Notes: generated from the letters alone by a model not told the origin. DNA of 64,000 bases from Ceratobasidium sp. AG-K (GCA_037039685.1 JAWNGF010000002.1:2356001-2420000), one strand, 5' to 3'. Counted from the stretch's first letter, positions 24,241 through 38,195 are shown. Numbers and translations are program-made.

Positions 24241-25845
24241 TTATTCGGCATCCTCCTTTGCCTCGACAGTCCCTTCCGCACCCGCAGCCTTTTTCTTTTT
24301 CTTCTTTGGCTCACGGAGTTTCTTTCCGATGAGATTCTTAAATTCCTCGTCCTCCAACTCCTTTTCAGTCTTGAGCTTCTCAGGTTTGTACCACACAGGA
24401 GGAGCGCTGATGAGCGACGGACCTCCTGGCAAGAGCGCGAGAGTGAAGTGGAACGCAGCAACGTAAGTGTTGGCGGGAGTGTAGCTGCCAGAAAGGTCAA
24501 TGAGCTGATCCGTATGTTGTGTATGACGCTGCTTACACGACGTCGTAGGGCCTCAAAAGACCGTGCTGGACGGCCTCTTGCACGCCCACACGAGCACGTT
24601 TCTCATTCTCAAGAATACGGATCGTGAAGGGGAATGGGCCGGCCCTCTTCTGGATATCCGAAAACGCTTCACGGGAAGCCTTGAGTTTCAGTTGATACGT
24701 AACATCGGTCGACCGCTGGTAAATGGTTGTGCGTGATTCTTGAGGCTTAACCTGTTGGCAGATAAGAGTTTGAGATATTAGATGATTATATGCATGCGTA
24801 CCTTGCCGTCGTCCGACGTCGCGACCAAGATATCAATGCCCCAGATGTCACCTTCCGCAAAGGTCGCAGTGTCCAGCCCGCTCTTGAGCTCAGGGGTAGG
24901 GTTGAGAATAATTCGCTTCTTGCCGTCGATTACGTTTTGAGTTTGTTGGCATGAGAGCATACCTATTCCAAGGCCATGTCAATTAGGATCATCTAGAAGT
25001 GTACTCTTGTCTATATTTCAGGTCAAACTCACCCTCAACAGGCTTGCAGCCCCACGCCGCAGCAACCTTGTTCATAGCATCGGTGACAGTCCAGTTCTTC
25101 TCGCCTGGTTTGACTAGTCGCATTGCAACCTCAGCGCAGTGCCACGCAGCCTTGACTGCATCGGCAGCACGGCCAGTGGCAGGCTCGGCCTCGGTCGCCC
25201 CAACAATCAATGTCTCGGCGCTGACGCTCGCGAACCCATCAATATGGGCACCGATGTGGATCTTGACTACATCTCCTTTGGCGAGCGGAGTGTTGGCTAG
25301 AGGATCAGTACTACGATTGTACCAATCAAAGAAGGTTGGTGCAAGTGAGGACTAGTCAGGGGCGACGCTTCGTAGGGTTATATGCGCCTATCGGACTTAC
25401 GGAACTGGGGAGTAATGAGACACGCAATTGTTGACTGAAATCGAGGTGGGAAACGCGAGGCCTAATCAATTACTCAGAGTAAATAAGACCATTTTGGGGA
25501 TTCATTCAATTGAGTCACATACCTTTGGTGACCTTGCCCTTGGCACCCTTCTGGTTATACACAGCGGCCGTGCCAGCTTCAATGAGCTTATCACCCTCCT
25601 CGCAGAGCTCCAAGATCTTGGCGCCCTCGACAGAGAGTTCAACGAGCTTCTTTAGCGCATTGTTCACTATATCCGCCGCTGCCTGCACCCCCACCACCAA
25701 TGAGCAAGAAGTTTTAGGGTTCAAGTCGAACGCTTGCCTTGTATTTTGTCAGTTCATCGGCGGCCTGGCGAGCCTTTTCGGCTTCGGCCTTCGCCTTGAG
25801 TTCCTCGGGGGTCGGGGCAGCAGTCTCCTTAGGTGGGCTCGACAT
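24241..25845 (-). CDS. PA2G4: PA2G4/EBP1-like M24-fold protein
   Basis: The spliced product (408 aa) has the pita-bread M24 fold of the proliferation-associated 2G4 group: KYK|AAADIVNNALKKLVEL, EGAKILELCEEGDKLI, FPTSISVNNCVSHYSP, GDVVKIHIGAHIDGF, HCAEVAMRLVKPG, FPFTIRILENEKRARVGVQ, and a Lys-rich tail (KKKKKKAAGA). This family lost peptidase activity and binds ribosomes and RNA. Exons in transcription order: 25845-25738, 25682-25523, 25461-25401, 25310-25033, 24962-24802, 24751-24537, 24484-24241; sum 409 codons. The first intron starts with GC (AAG|GCAAGC). A GT site six bases later would insert two residues (A-S) and also keep frame, so this GC call is less sure than others. Confidence 0.92.
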
Positions 25846-25960
25846 GATGTTGGATCGTGTGCAGAAGGGGCTGGCGTCGACAGATGGAGATCAGCTCTAT
25901 GACGTTCCACGGTCTTGAAGCGCCGAGACACAGCCACCGTCCTCTCACTCCCTTTCCGCC

Positions 25961-26521
25961 ATGCTGTCTAGGATTGCCGCTTGGCGAGTTGCACCTCGCC
26001 TGGTGCGCACTTATGCTACCCCTGTAGAGTTCAAACAACCTCCAAATGATCCTCAACTCGGAGATTATCCACAGATCCCCCCTATCTCGGTTCAGCGTCG
26101 CCCAGCCAAAGGCTGGTGGAACCAGCAAGAGCGACGGAACTTTGGTGAGGTGGTGAGTATCAAGATATTGTGAGGCCTGATTTATGAAATCCTTACAATT
26201 TGCACTTGAACCTGGGTTGATAGGTCCCAGAGCAATATGAAGTTCTCTCTATGTGGGCACCGACGTCTTCACCATCTCCCGTGAGAGCGCATTGAAGCAA
26301 TTTGGCATCGCTGTGGCCATTTTTATCGGCTTCACCCTGGCTGTCAAGGCATCTGTGCCAGAGCGCCCCGCCGCTCCTCGAAGCTATCCATATGGTGGGC
26401 TGGTTGCCGAGCTTGGCGGTTTGGAAGAGAACAAGGTACGCTGGGTGTTTATTTTATCTCTAAGATACCAATACATGATTTCTGCTAGGCTGCTGTGTAT
26501 GAACCAGAGAGTGAAGAGTAA
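25961..26521 (+). CDS. NDUFB8: NDUFB8 (ASHI) subunit of mitochondrial complex I
   Basis: An accessory subunit of NADH:ubiquinone oxidoreductase in the inner membrane. The N-terminus MLSRIAAWRVAPRLVRTYA is a typical mitochondrial presequence. The family core follows: DPQLGDYPQIPP, RPAKGWWNQQERRNFGE, PEQYEVLSMWAP, one membrane helix (FGIAVAIFIGFTLAVKA), then PERPAAPRSYPY and GGLEENKAAVYEPE. Exons: 25961-26152, 26224-26435, 26489-26521. The frame breaks in exon 2 just after SMWAP, at the CC of 26260-26261: one added C gives the expected PDVFTIS, and exon 2 is exactly one base short of a multiple of three. An intron cannot explain it. This looks like a sequence error, not a true loss. Confidence 0.88.
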
Positions 26522-26921
26522 AGGATGTACCATAGCTCTACACACAAAATGGTCATTTGATAATCATCGAATACGTATCGTCAAGAGCAAAGCCTACCAC
26601 CTGGCCGCCCTGTGAAATCCAAGTTTTATTCTACCTCCTGCGGCGAGTCGAACAATACGATAGGAAAATACAACATCGACACGGAAAACGATGTTCTTAC
26701 TCGCCGCCGAAAGTGCCGCTCAGCCTATCAAAATCTTACCATTATAACCGCCCAGTGTACCCTTCCCTTGAGCTCACGATGCAGCCTTGCATGTAATGTT
26801 TCACTATATATTTGATCTTGTGCCAACTGAAGAGTACATAGGTACGTATACACGACAAAATAATGTCAAAAACAAATGTGCACACAGCATTATACTTTTT
26901 TACGACTTCTTATCCCCCCGC
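26522..26921. other. Convergent 3' region, no gene
   Basis: The 3' flanks of the NDUFB8-like gene and of homocitrate synthase meet here. Only short unsupported frames are present. Confidence 0.55.
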
Positions 26922-28994
<2,073 letters not shown>

Positions 28995-30160
28995 ATGGCG
29001 CTTTCAACTCAGACAACTCCGCGTATTCTGATATACAGTGCTACTGCCGGGTACGGCTATCCCTCGCTGATAGCCAGTTGACACTGACCCGCGTTGTTTC
29101 ACATGCAGTTATCGACACGACTCTATTCCGATCGCGACAGCGGCCCTAAAGCGACTCGGCCAAGAGCATGGGATTGCATTTGACTCGACTGAAGACCAGA
29201 CTTTGTTTAACGACGCCAATCTGGTAAACTATGACGCCATACTGTTTTTGAGCAACAGCGAGGAAGGTATGGTCGGTTTCGAACAGACGAGGTCTTGGCT
29301 AAGCTCAAGTCTGCTCTCAGTTCTCGACGATAGCGGGAAGTGGGCATTTCAGAAGTATCTCAACATGGGCGGGAATTACGTAGGGATACATGCTGCATCC
29401 GCTTGCCTTTATAATACCTCGTTCTACCAGCGAGAAGTCGGTAAGTGATGTCCGCTCGAGTCTCAGACAGCATATGCAACCCTTATACGACGCATGTTAG
29501 GGGCTCTCTTTGACTATCATCCAGACCTCCAACCTGCGGCAAGTCTTGGCCATCATGCGTCACATCCCAGTTGACGGGTAACTCCCAATTTCAGACATTC
29601 CTCGTGCTCGACAAAGGCCACCCAAGCACCAGCATGTTGCCGGACCGCTGGACATACACCGAAGAGGTCTACAACTTCCGCTCGGATCCCCGTTTAGTGG
29701 GGGCTAAAGTCTTGCTCTCGGTGGACGAGTCTAGTTATACCGGTTAGTATATTAAAGCCCTGAACATTCTTTCGTTGATACTAAAAATAAGTCTTCTAAT
29801 TTATAGACAACCACGGTGTCCGAAGCTATACCCATGGTTCACCCCATCCAATTGGTTCGGCAAAACTGGTGTACAACTTGCACATTGTTGCTCATCTTCT
29901 TGATCTTTCACAGCATGGTATCAAGAGCGTGGTGCGGGGGTAACAGGCAGTCCTGTTGCAGGTCGAAGCTTCTACACCAGCTTAGGACACTTGGAATCGA
30001 CATGGGAGGATCAGACTTTCCTTGCGCATGTACTTGGTGCGTTTGTTTGAAAATTGCATTGATTCATACTCATATGCATACAGGTGGAATTCAATGGGCA
30101 CTCGCGTCCAACACCACACGAGCAACAAACTCAGATGGGCAAGTGGGAGCACATACGTAG
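28995..30160 (+). CDS. ThuA-like domain protein
   Basis: A ThuA (trehalose-utilisation, class I glutamine amidotransferase-like) fold: RILIYSATAGYRHDSI, YDAILFLSNSEE, FQKYLNMGGNYVGIHAAS, FDYHPDLQPATFLVLDKGHPS, YTEEVYNFRSDPR, HTHG-type loop, IAWYQERGAG, GRSFYTSLGHLESTWED, FLAHVLGGIQWAL. Fungal members have no firmly known reaction. Exons: 28995-29050, 29109-29266, 29321-29440, 29501-29538, 29595-29742, 29807-29854, 29914-30036, 30084-30160. The fourth intron starts with GC (GCG|GCAAGT, 56 nt). The stop codon lies inside the first copy of a 25-bp direct repeat, so repeat loss or gain would alter the last residues or the 3' UTR only. Confidence 0.9.
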
Positions 30161-30202
30161 ATTGCGTCATTGAGCAAGCACATACGTAGATTGCGTCATT
30201 GA
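30149..30202 (+). repeat. 25-bp direct repeat, two exact copies
   Basis: Copy 1 is 30149-30173 and copy 2 is 30178-30202, separated by GCAA. Copy 1 includes the ThuA-like stop codon. Confidence 0.9.
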
Positions 30203-30838
30203 CGTTCGCGCAGCCGCTTCGGAGCGCATATATTAGCTCATCAAAGGACATCAAGCACAATGAACACAGCGCAACGATGACTTGGAGAATTCGTCAGGGT
30301 GTAAGCATTGGGATCTGAAGTTGTTGAAAAGACGGCCAGGAAGGGGCGTCCAAATTCCCTGGGTACACTCACGTGTTCCTATACGACAACGCACCGCTGA
30401 GCCTAGTTCTTGGACTCAGGGTACTGGCCTCGAATGCTGCGGAACCCGCATCTCGCTTGTCTAGAATTATCATAGCATTGTCGGTTCGGTTACAATTGGC
30501 ACGTTGTATTGGATCTAAATCGAATGCGGGGTCGATCGGGCCAAGGGGTAACGGCATGTGAGAGGATGCGGTGGAGTCACAAGGTTCGAGTTGAGGGTGG
30601 CCAAAGTGATCTGCTGACCCCGGGCAGGGCCTCGCGCACGTGGGGAATAAAGGCCGTTTGCGCAACTCTTGGTGAAAATTGCATGGCTTGCTTGGGCTTG
30701 GCTGTCGTATATAACCCAAGCGACGAGCGCGGAGCACAATTACTCCAACCACAACCGTCTCCGCTCGTATACACACCTTTGCCAGCCTTCTAAACCGAAT
30801 CTTCTGAATTAGGCCACTAGAAAATCAAAGGAAAAACT
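30203..30838. promoter_or_regulatory. Upstream region of DUF3602 gene with TATA box
   Basis: No coding signal. A TATATAA at 30708-30714 lies 125 bp before the ATG of the DUF3602 gene, a plausible TATA box. Confidence 0.5.
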
Positions 30839-32313
30839 ATGGCTAGTGCTGACGTCGACCGCTCGACTGTAAACTCGGGGACTACTGGGGGTACTTTTGC
30901 CAACCTTCGCGACAGCTTCAAGCGCGTGATTAGTCCCGAGCGTTCACCGGTAGACCAGAGGGCAGACCGCTCTCCAATCCAAGGTATGTCGAGTATTTAT
31001 ACACTTTGGGAGAGATAGGCTCGAGGGGCCGGGGGTGGCTGTGTCCTTATCGCTGTTGCGAAGCGCATATATTCGGCCGATGGCGTTGGCGTCGGCCGGC
31101 GTTTACTCTGCTGCGATGAGCTCGTATGTCATATCTGCGTCAGGTGCCTGGCTTGGTATCGCGTAACCCTCGCCCAACCGGCTCCGGCAAAGTGAAGATT
31201 TGTGCTTCTTAACGCTGGTTGCGGCTCCCCCTTTGCGTTGTGTCTCTGCGATCTTCTTCCCACTCATCACACACGTTATTCTAAACTTACGCTTGATCGT
31301 TCAATCATGACAGATAGGTCTCGCTCTCGCGGACGTGAATTCGTAAGTATCAAATTTCATGTCGAGAAGGCCAGGGCGTTGATCGAGTCGATTTAACCCT
31401 TAGCAATCTACCGGCCGTGGAGGCGCAGGCAACTTTGTGCGCTCCGAGTCGGTCTCTCGCTCTCGTGATGAAGCAGAAGGCCAGGAACGTGGGCGCGAGA
31501 TTCTCCCCGCCAACAGGGTAAGAACAAGCGGGTTTTCCATAGGTCCCAGATCTAATATTTCGATAGATCACTCACTCTGGCCGTGGAGGAGCAGGCAACA
31601 TCCGCTCTCCCTCTCGTGACCCTGAAGCTGACCTCCGCGCACTAAGCCGCGAGCGCGAGATCATCGAGGAACATCGCAAGCAGGAAGAAGGTCATCCGGT
31701 ATATGCCCCCCTATAATTTTCAGCTTTTTTTTGTTTTACTCATGACTCGTCTAGTTCTCGACTGGCCGGGGCGGCGCTGGTAATATCGATCGCTCTCGTT
31801 CTCGTTCTCGTGAACCCGCTAGGTTCGAGGCTGTTCACTCTTCCGGCCGTGGCGGCTTTGGCAACATTTCTCACGGAGACGCTCACGGTCTCGCTGATCT
31901 TGAGGAAGAAGAGCGTGCTCAGCATGCACACATCCCCGAGTTGTAAGCCCCTAGCTTGCGAGCGCATAGAACTCAACTAACACATTGATCTAGCCGATCT
32001 ACCGGTCGCGGAGGGGCCGGCAACGTCGTCGCTGGTGCACCCCCCGTAGTAGAGCCCGCCCCTACCTCCCCTACCCATGACGGGGCTCAATGGCGCTCCT
32101 CCGGTCGGGGTGGTGCTGGCAACATGAAGGCCTTGCACCCTAGTGGTAGGTGCCCTCAATTAGTTCATCATCCACTTGATTCCTAACCCAGGTTTTTCAG
32201 ATCCCCATGGGGCTGCCGAAGAAGGTCGCGGTCGCAAGGAACACACCGGTCTTGGGGGCTTCATCGACAGGCTCACTTCCCGCAGCCGTGATCCCCAACA
32301 TCATGACCACTAA
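30839..32313 (+). CDS. DUF3602 (Par32-like) GRGGAGN-repeat protein
   Basis: A disordered protein with six copies of a GRGGAGN-type motif (STGRGGAGN, HSGRGGAGN, STGRGGAGN, SSGRGGFGN, STGRGGAGN, SSGRGGAGN), separated by Arg/Ser/Glu-rich linkers; this defines DUF3602. In yeast, Par32 of this group binds and inhibits ammonium transporters when TORC1 is off; the same role here is only inference, though an ammonium transporter gene lies 3 kb away. Exons: 30839-30983, 31314-31342, 31404-31517, 31567-31698, 31755-31942, 31994-32145, 32201-32313. Intron 1 is about 330 nt, far longer than usual here. Most motif copies sit at the start of an exon. The C-terminus (GLGGFIDRLTSRSRDP) looks like a degenerate last copy. 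Confidence 0.85.
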
Positions 32314-32778
32314 TTACAGATCCAAGCACCCTCCCTTGGCTCTCGAGCAATGAATTCTGATGCAGCCTTCTTGGCCCCTCCCAGTACTACCCCCCTCTGT
32401 TAATGCTCCTATGATGTAAAGTTTGCCATGTATGTTTCCCCCTTCAACTTGTTTCACTTACGACTGCGAACGTAGTAATGTGATGAATCGATAATTAGCA
32501 CTGTTAAATTGATTTGACTACCCGCCTGGAACTATCGCCCTCGACACATGACCAGGATACCCACCGAGGTGTTGCCGTTTTGCTGCTCTTCTCCCATACT
32601 TCTGCCAAACCACGAGTGCCAACAAATATCCCCGAACTTTCTCCTCACGCGCCCGAACTTGCAAATGCAAGTCTACCGAGAGATATTGAGACTTCTCCCA
32701 GCGGCGAACGCGCCTTTAAAATGGTGGGATACCCAGACCAGTTTGAACACATCCGAGCTTGGCACTCTGGGCACCGCA
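32314..32778. other. Intergenic, upstream of GH27 gene
   Basis: Open frames here are long for their position (for example 32548-32832) but show no family match and run into the GH27 signal peptide frame by chance. Confidence 0.45.
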
Positions 32779-35147
32779 ATGATTAAGACGGTCCAAGCTA
32801 CCATTTTACTTTGGGGGGTAAGAATGAATTAGTGCTTCTTTGCATCTCAATGAGCTTGACTTCAGTGGTAGTGTATAGCAGGCCTCGTTCAGGCGCAACA
32901 GCCACTATATGCGCAGTGTGGAGGTAAATCATTTCCAGGTTCACTAGTACTTCGCGGCTGCATGCTAACATTAACCCGCGATAGGAACCGGTTGGACCGT
33001 GAGCTCTGTGTTATTCCAATCATTTGCAGCCTATTGTTCATGAGCCGGTTCAGGGTGGAACTACCTGCGTAGCTGGGGCAGTATGCACAACTTACAATGA
33101 CTGTAGGTTCTTAAATCAGTATCACTCATTTGCGATGCTCTGAACCCACATTCGCATTTAAGTCTACTCTCAATGCGTCCCTGCCCCGACAACCGGCGTA
33201 ACGAGTGTGACGAGCACGACCACTCCAACCACCACGACAACTACAACAAGCAAGACCCTAACCCCCACCACGAGTGCGGCTCCACAGCCGTCCGGCGCTG
33301 GTCCTAGTCGGGCAGTTGGAAAGACGCCCGCCTTGGGCTGGAACTCTTGGTGAGCTAGGGGCTCAAGCGGCACTGTACTTGGCACCGACTTGGTATCGCG
33401 TTTCGGCCGACAGGAACGCATACCAGGGCAACATCAACGATGTCAGGATCCGCGCTGCAGCTGATGCTATCGTATCACTCGGCCTCAAGGATGCTGGGTA
33501 TACTTACGTCAACATTGATGTAGGTAATAAGCTGCTTTTGTTGCTTCTGCGATTGACGGTAGCATAGGATTGCTGGTCGAATATCACTGGCAGAGATACA
33601 GGCACAAACCGCATCAAGCCGGATTTGAACAAGTTCCCAAGTGGAATCAAGAGTGTAGCGGATTACATTCACTCGCTAGGTCTTTTGACTGGGATTTACA
33701 GGTGGGTATATGCGTGCTTATTATGACTATGCCAGCCCTAACCTTGGTTGACGATAGCGATGCTGGTTTGACGACCTGCGCTGGGTTCCCTGGGTCCCTT
33801 GGATACGAGAATATTGACGCTCAAACCTTTGCCGAGTGGGGAATTGACTGTAAGAGACATCGCTTTTGCACTGGACTGCTTGCGTTGACATACGATTCAG
33901 ATCTGAAGTATGATAACTGCAATGTCCCCGGAAACTGGTCAGATACATGGGTTGGTCACCCCCTTACGAGCGCTTTCCTCGAGTCTGACATTTTTTGGTC
34001 TACAGAACGGTGCACCGGACTACGACTGTGAGACGGATTCCACTGGCCAGTCAATCTGACCTACATCCCACTGTTTCAAATCTACAGGGTACAATTCGAA
34101 CTCGGCCATCCGCTACAGACAAATGACGTGCGTAACGCTTTTCGTTTCCAACAATCAAGCTGTTAAATACAATACAGCACTGCTTTGGCCTCTGTGGCCC
34201 CCATTCGCCCTATACAATACGGCATTTGCAACTGGGGTGAGCTGACTGAATGATTTTCTCGTGTAGCGAGCGGCTCTAAATACACGGCAGGGAATGCTAA
34301 CGTATGGACCTGGGGCGCTCGTGTTGGCCACTCTTGGCGCATGTCCGGGGACTCGAGTGCAACTTGGAGCTATATCACTAGCATTATTGCTAAGAATATT
34401 GACTACCTGGGCTACGTTGGTGGGTCGTTTGTCACTTGCGCTCCGAAACAAGTATTGACTAGATGGATAGATTTCTACGCGCACAGTGCGTTACCTGTTT
34501 CGATCAACATTAAAGCCTACTAAGAAAGTATTTACAGATGACATGGACATGATGGAAATTGGCAACGGCGCGTTGACTATCAAGTACGTCAAACCATGTC
34601 ACTCGCTCACGCAATGCCCTGACCGTACCCTTCGTAGTGAGCAACGTAGCCACTTTGCCATGTGGGCTGCCCTCAAAAGCCCGATCCTACTCGGAACAGA
34701 CGTAGGTCCCCACGCACGCCCGTTTATTTTCAGGCTTATTATCCCTCCCTTAGCTGTCGAAACTCAACACGACCCAACTTGCGATCATCAAGAATGCTGA
34801 GCTACTCGCTTTCTCTCAAGATACGACAGTTGGCGCACCTGCCAAGCCGTATAAGACAGGCACAACCCCGCCCGAATTTTACTCTGGAAAGTCGGCCAAG
34901 GGGACACATGTGTTTGTTATGAATATCGGGTCGGCCTCTGCGGCCAAAGTTGTTACCTTCTCTGAGGTGACGGGCCTTACCTGCACGAGCTGTAAGGTGC
35001 ACGATATGTGGACTGGGAAAGGTGAGCCAGACGCGCATATATTCAATTGTTTCTATTGATGCATCTCTGACAGACCTGGGCACGTTTACGACGAGCTATA
35101 CGGTGACCGTTGACACGCACGACACCGCTGCTCTCCTCATCACATGA
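32779..35147 (+). CDS. GH27 alpha-galactosidase with N-terminal CBM1
   Basis: A secreted modular enzyme. Signal peptide ([19 protein letters not shown]), a CBM1 cellulose-binding module ([30 protein letters not shown]), a Thr-rich linker, then the GH27 barrel: [19 protein letters not shown]-type [29 protein letters not shown], the nucleophile Asp in YLKYDNC, the acid/base Asp in SWRMSGD, and [11 protein letters not shown], followed by a beta C-terminal domain. It releases terminal alpha-galactose from galactomannan and raffinose sugars. There are about 18 exons, several tiny: 32985-32998 (14 nt), 34006-34027 (22 nt), 34471-34485 (15 nt). The first exon reaches the CBM frame only if the G run at 32813-32818 gains one G, so the start is provisional. 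The catalytic exons join in frame. Confidence 0.9.
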
Positions 35148-35358
35148 TCATGATGGGCTTGCCTGTACCTAATGTTAAAATGCAATTGCGTGTATTCTAA
35201 TACATGCACGCTGGAAGGCCCTAAAAGGCACAAGCGGGTTTACAGAAGAAGGACGAGACAGCAGTAACAAGAAAAACATGAGCCCATACGCTCGACGAGT
35301 ATACAAATAGAAAATATAGGGACAACTATCTCGACAACATGCAACAACCATAAGCCTC

Positions 35359-37490
35359 TTACTTGGCCTTTTCGCTCAACTCAGCACTTCCGCTTCCAGT
35401 ATCTGGAACATATGGTGCGCGGGGCTCGTCCTTTGCAGAGTGGTCAGGTACCCCGTGCCTATCGCCAGCCGCGACGTTATGTCCGCTACGCTGGTAGACA
35501 TCGCTATTCCTGGCATGGCCTGGAGCATTCCAAGAGTCGTAGTCGCGGCGAACCTCGACAAAGTCCTGGACAAACTCGCCGATCTGGTCGTCATCGATAC
35601 CAAGGATCTCGCCCTGCTCTGAGGTGCGCAAGCCAAGGAAGGGAATCACATCGACAATCTTGGCGATAATAGCGGTCATAACGAAGACGTAAGCACAGCA
35701 CGCGCAGACGTATGCGAACTGGATATAGAGCTGCTTATAGTTGTGTCGGATCCAGCCTCCTGTAGAATGGTTAGACTCATTTGCTATCTGTGAATCATGG
35801 ACGTACCCGGTACGGCAGTGTTAATATCGTCCAGAGCAATAATCTCGTTGTCCGCAAAGAGGCCATTAGCGAGCAGCCCGAGGATACCGCCAATAGCGTG
35901 CTCAGCAAACAGATCGAGAGCGTCATCAATACCAACAAGGTACTTGACTGAGGTGAGATGTGAGTAACCGAACTGGGAAACCACTACGGGTACTCACTCT
36001 TGGTGCTGTAGTTACATACTGCGCCAGTCACAACGCCAAGAATGACGCTGGCCCAGATGGGAATGAAACCAGAGGCGGGCGTTGCAGCGACGAGACCGGC
36101 GATGGTACCAGAGCAGAAGCCGACCATAGTGAACTTGCGCTCCAGACGGAAGTCGAGCAAGCACCAGGTAATACCGGCCTGTCGAAATGTTAGACTGAAA
36201 AGGACAATACCCTTACAAGATCACTTACAAAGGCGGCAGTCATGTTCGTGTTCCACGCAGCATAGACGGCGCGAAGGTTGGCACCAAAAGCAGATCCAGC
36301 GTTGAAGCCGAGCCATCCAAACCAGAGCATGAACGTTCCAAGCACGACGAGCGACACATTGTGTGGACGGAAGTTCATGAGCTGGCTCTGCTTGCGGCGA
36401 CCCAACACCCAGGAGAACGCCAAACCACCAACTCCAGAGCCGATTTCGACAGGGCCTCCGCCTAGAGATCCGCCAGGGATGATTAGAACATACCCGGCTA
36501 ACTTCGCGTATGCACCTACCAGCATAATCGAGAACACCCCACTTGAAGCCCCAGCCGTTAACGTTCCAGCCCCAGCATGCGACCGGACAGTACACCAATG
36601 TTGCCCAGAGGAATGCGAAGACCATTGCGGGCATAACTCGACCACGCTCAGCAACCTAGAACCAAATGAGATGCGCTGGCAGTTTGAAAACTGGTCTACT
36701 TACACCACCCATCAAAATGGCGACCGTAACGCAGCAGAATTCCAGTTGGTAGAACGAGTACAAGAGGTCAGGGATGAGGGGAGAACCTGGGGAAGGATCG
36801 GCCAAGACATGTTGTAGACCAAAGTGCCTCAAGTTGCCTAGTAGATGGGTTAGTCGAGGGAAAGCAATTAACTGAAATGCAAACCGACCGATAAATCCAT
36901 TGGTGGCAGTCGCAGAGAAGGCAAGTGAATATCCCCAGAAATACCACTGGAAGATGACGACAGCATTTGAGAAGACGCAAACCCAGAGCAATGCGAGGGC
37001 GTTCTTGCGACGTGATAGACCTGTTCACGATGTGTGAGCTATAATATCCCATCAGCTAGACGAGCTGCAAACTTGCCAGAGTACAGGAAACCGAGACCGG
37101 GGACCATGAACAGGACTAAAGCCCCGCAAATGATAATAAAGGAAATGTCGCCCCGGTCAAACGATGACCTGGTGAAACTAACGTTAGGACCTTCTCTAAC
37201 CGTTGATCAGGTTAAACTTACTGGTCGACTTGACCTATCAGAGTGGAGGAACATGGGTTAGCAAAGATTATCTGTAGAGCCAAGACGATAATGGAAGATT
37301 CAGAGTAGCGTGCAGCGAGATAAGGGAACCTCTGCTGTTAGAGATAAGTAACTTCTGCGTTATCCAACCAATCCAACCAGGTACTATCAACACACCGGGG
37401 TATGTGAGGGGCAGTACCGCACGCTTCTATAACAGACCGAGTAATGAGAGTCAACTCACGAGAGTGGATAGACCTCTTGAGAGTCTCCAT
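35359..37490 (-). CDS. MEP: Ammonium transporter (Mep/Amt family)
   Basis: A multi-pass plasma-membrane ammonium channel. Blocks in order: FDRGDISFIIICGALVLFMV, LGFLYSGLSRRKNALALLW, YFWGYSLAFS, LLYSFYQLEFCCVTVAILMG, FAFLWATLVYCPVACW, the family core LVVLGTFMLWFGWLGFNAGS, and DALDLFAEHAIGGILGLLAN. The cytosolic tail is long and charged. Exons in transcription order after an unsure 5' end: 37234-37222 (13 nt), 37168-37077, 37020-36889, 36837-36704, 36655-36520, 36461-36229, 36178-35998, 35947-35807, 35759-35359. The intron 37076-37021 starts with GC (CTG|GCAAGT). The ATG at 37488-37490 is only a candidate: it can be spliced in frame but gives an unusual N-terminus. Nitrogen control is likely; GATA motifs cluster upstream. 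Confidence 0.88.
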
Positions 37491-37685
37491 GGTGGCGGCC
37501 ATCAGACGAGGGTGTGGGGAGCGAGGAAAGGCCAGCCGCACGACTAAATAGAAGTACAGCGGGTAGGTGAACTCTGGACCCGAGTGTGTTGTGACGTCGG
37601 TTTTGCACGGACGATAGACGAACCCCAAGCCGACTCTTATCTTGTGCCCGGATTGGCTGAAATAAGCTTCTAACCGATAAGTTCA
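37262..37685. promoter_or_regulatory. Cluster of GATA-factor motifs at the 5' end of the ammonium transporter
   Basis: Five AGATAA/CGATAA-type (HGATAR) sites occur in about 420 bp: 37268-37273 (minus), 37318-37323, 37342-37347, 37637-37642 (minus) and 37675-37680. In fungi such sites bind AreA/Nit2-type activators of nitrogen genes. Part of the area may be 5' UTR or first exon. Confidence 0.45.
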
Positions 37686-38195
37686 ATTTTCCCATATCCG
37701 GACTCGAGGCTGGGGAAGTACTATACTGCCTAGGATTACAGATAGTTCCGAGTATGCCGAACATGACTAGTGCCGCTATAGACCCTCCGTTCGACATTGT
37801 TAATGGTGTGCTCGTTGTCCGTCCAGGGCTTCCGATCTCAACCGACGTATTGATCGGCTCAAACCCGAGACATTTATTTCAGATGCCAGCGCCTACGAGA
37901 TAACGGTGCCAAGCCAACAATCCACTTGGTCATTCAGGCACACTGTTGCCATCATCGAGTGCTTATATTCTGGAGCCTCATCTATTCCTCGCGTTTCTCC
38001 TTAATCGTACGGCTTGGTTGACAGCTCAAGCCCTGAGCCTCAAGGTACACTACATGTTTGTCTGTCCGGCTTGGTCGTGGACTCGTGGAGCCTGTGGGCC
38101 CTTATCTCCAGGAATTTGACCAGAATTTCCTAAAATAAGTCCTAGTCACGTGGCACCTTGGTTGTCCTGAACGGCGATCGCCCGCTTAGCTTGAA
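37686..38195. other. Intergenic between divergent genes
   Basis: No gene seen. It separates the ammonium transporter from the acidic hypothetical gene. Confidence 0.45.

Noticed and set aside
32548..32832. Possible small plus-strand protein before the GH27 gene
   Set aside because: It is the same frame as the GH27 signal peptide run backwards through the promoter; no motif and no splice support.
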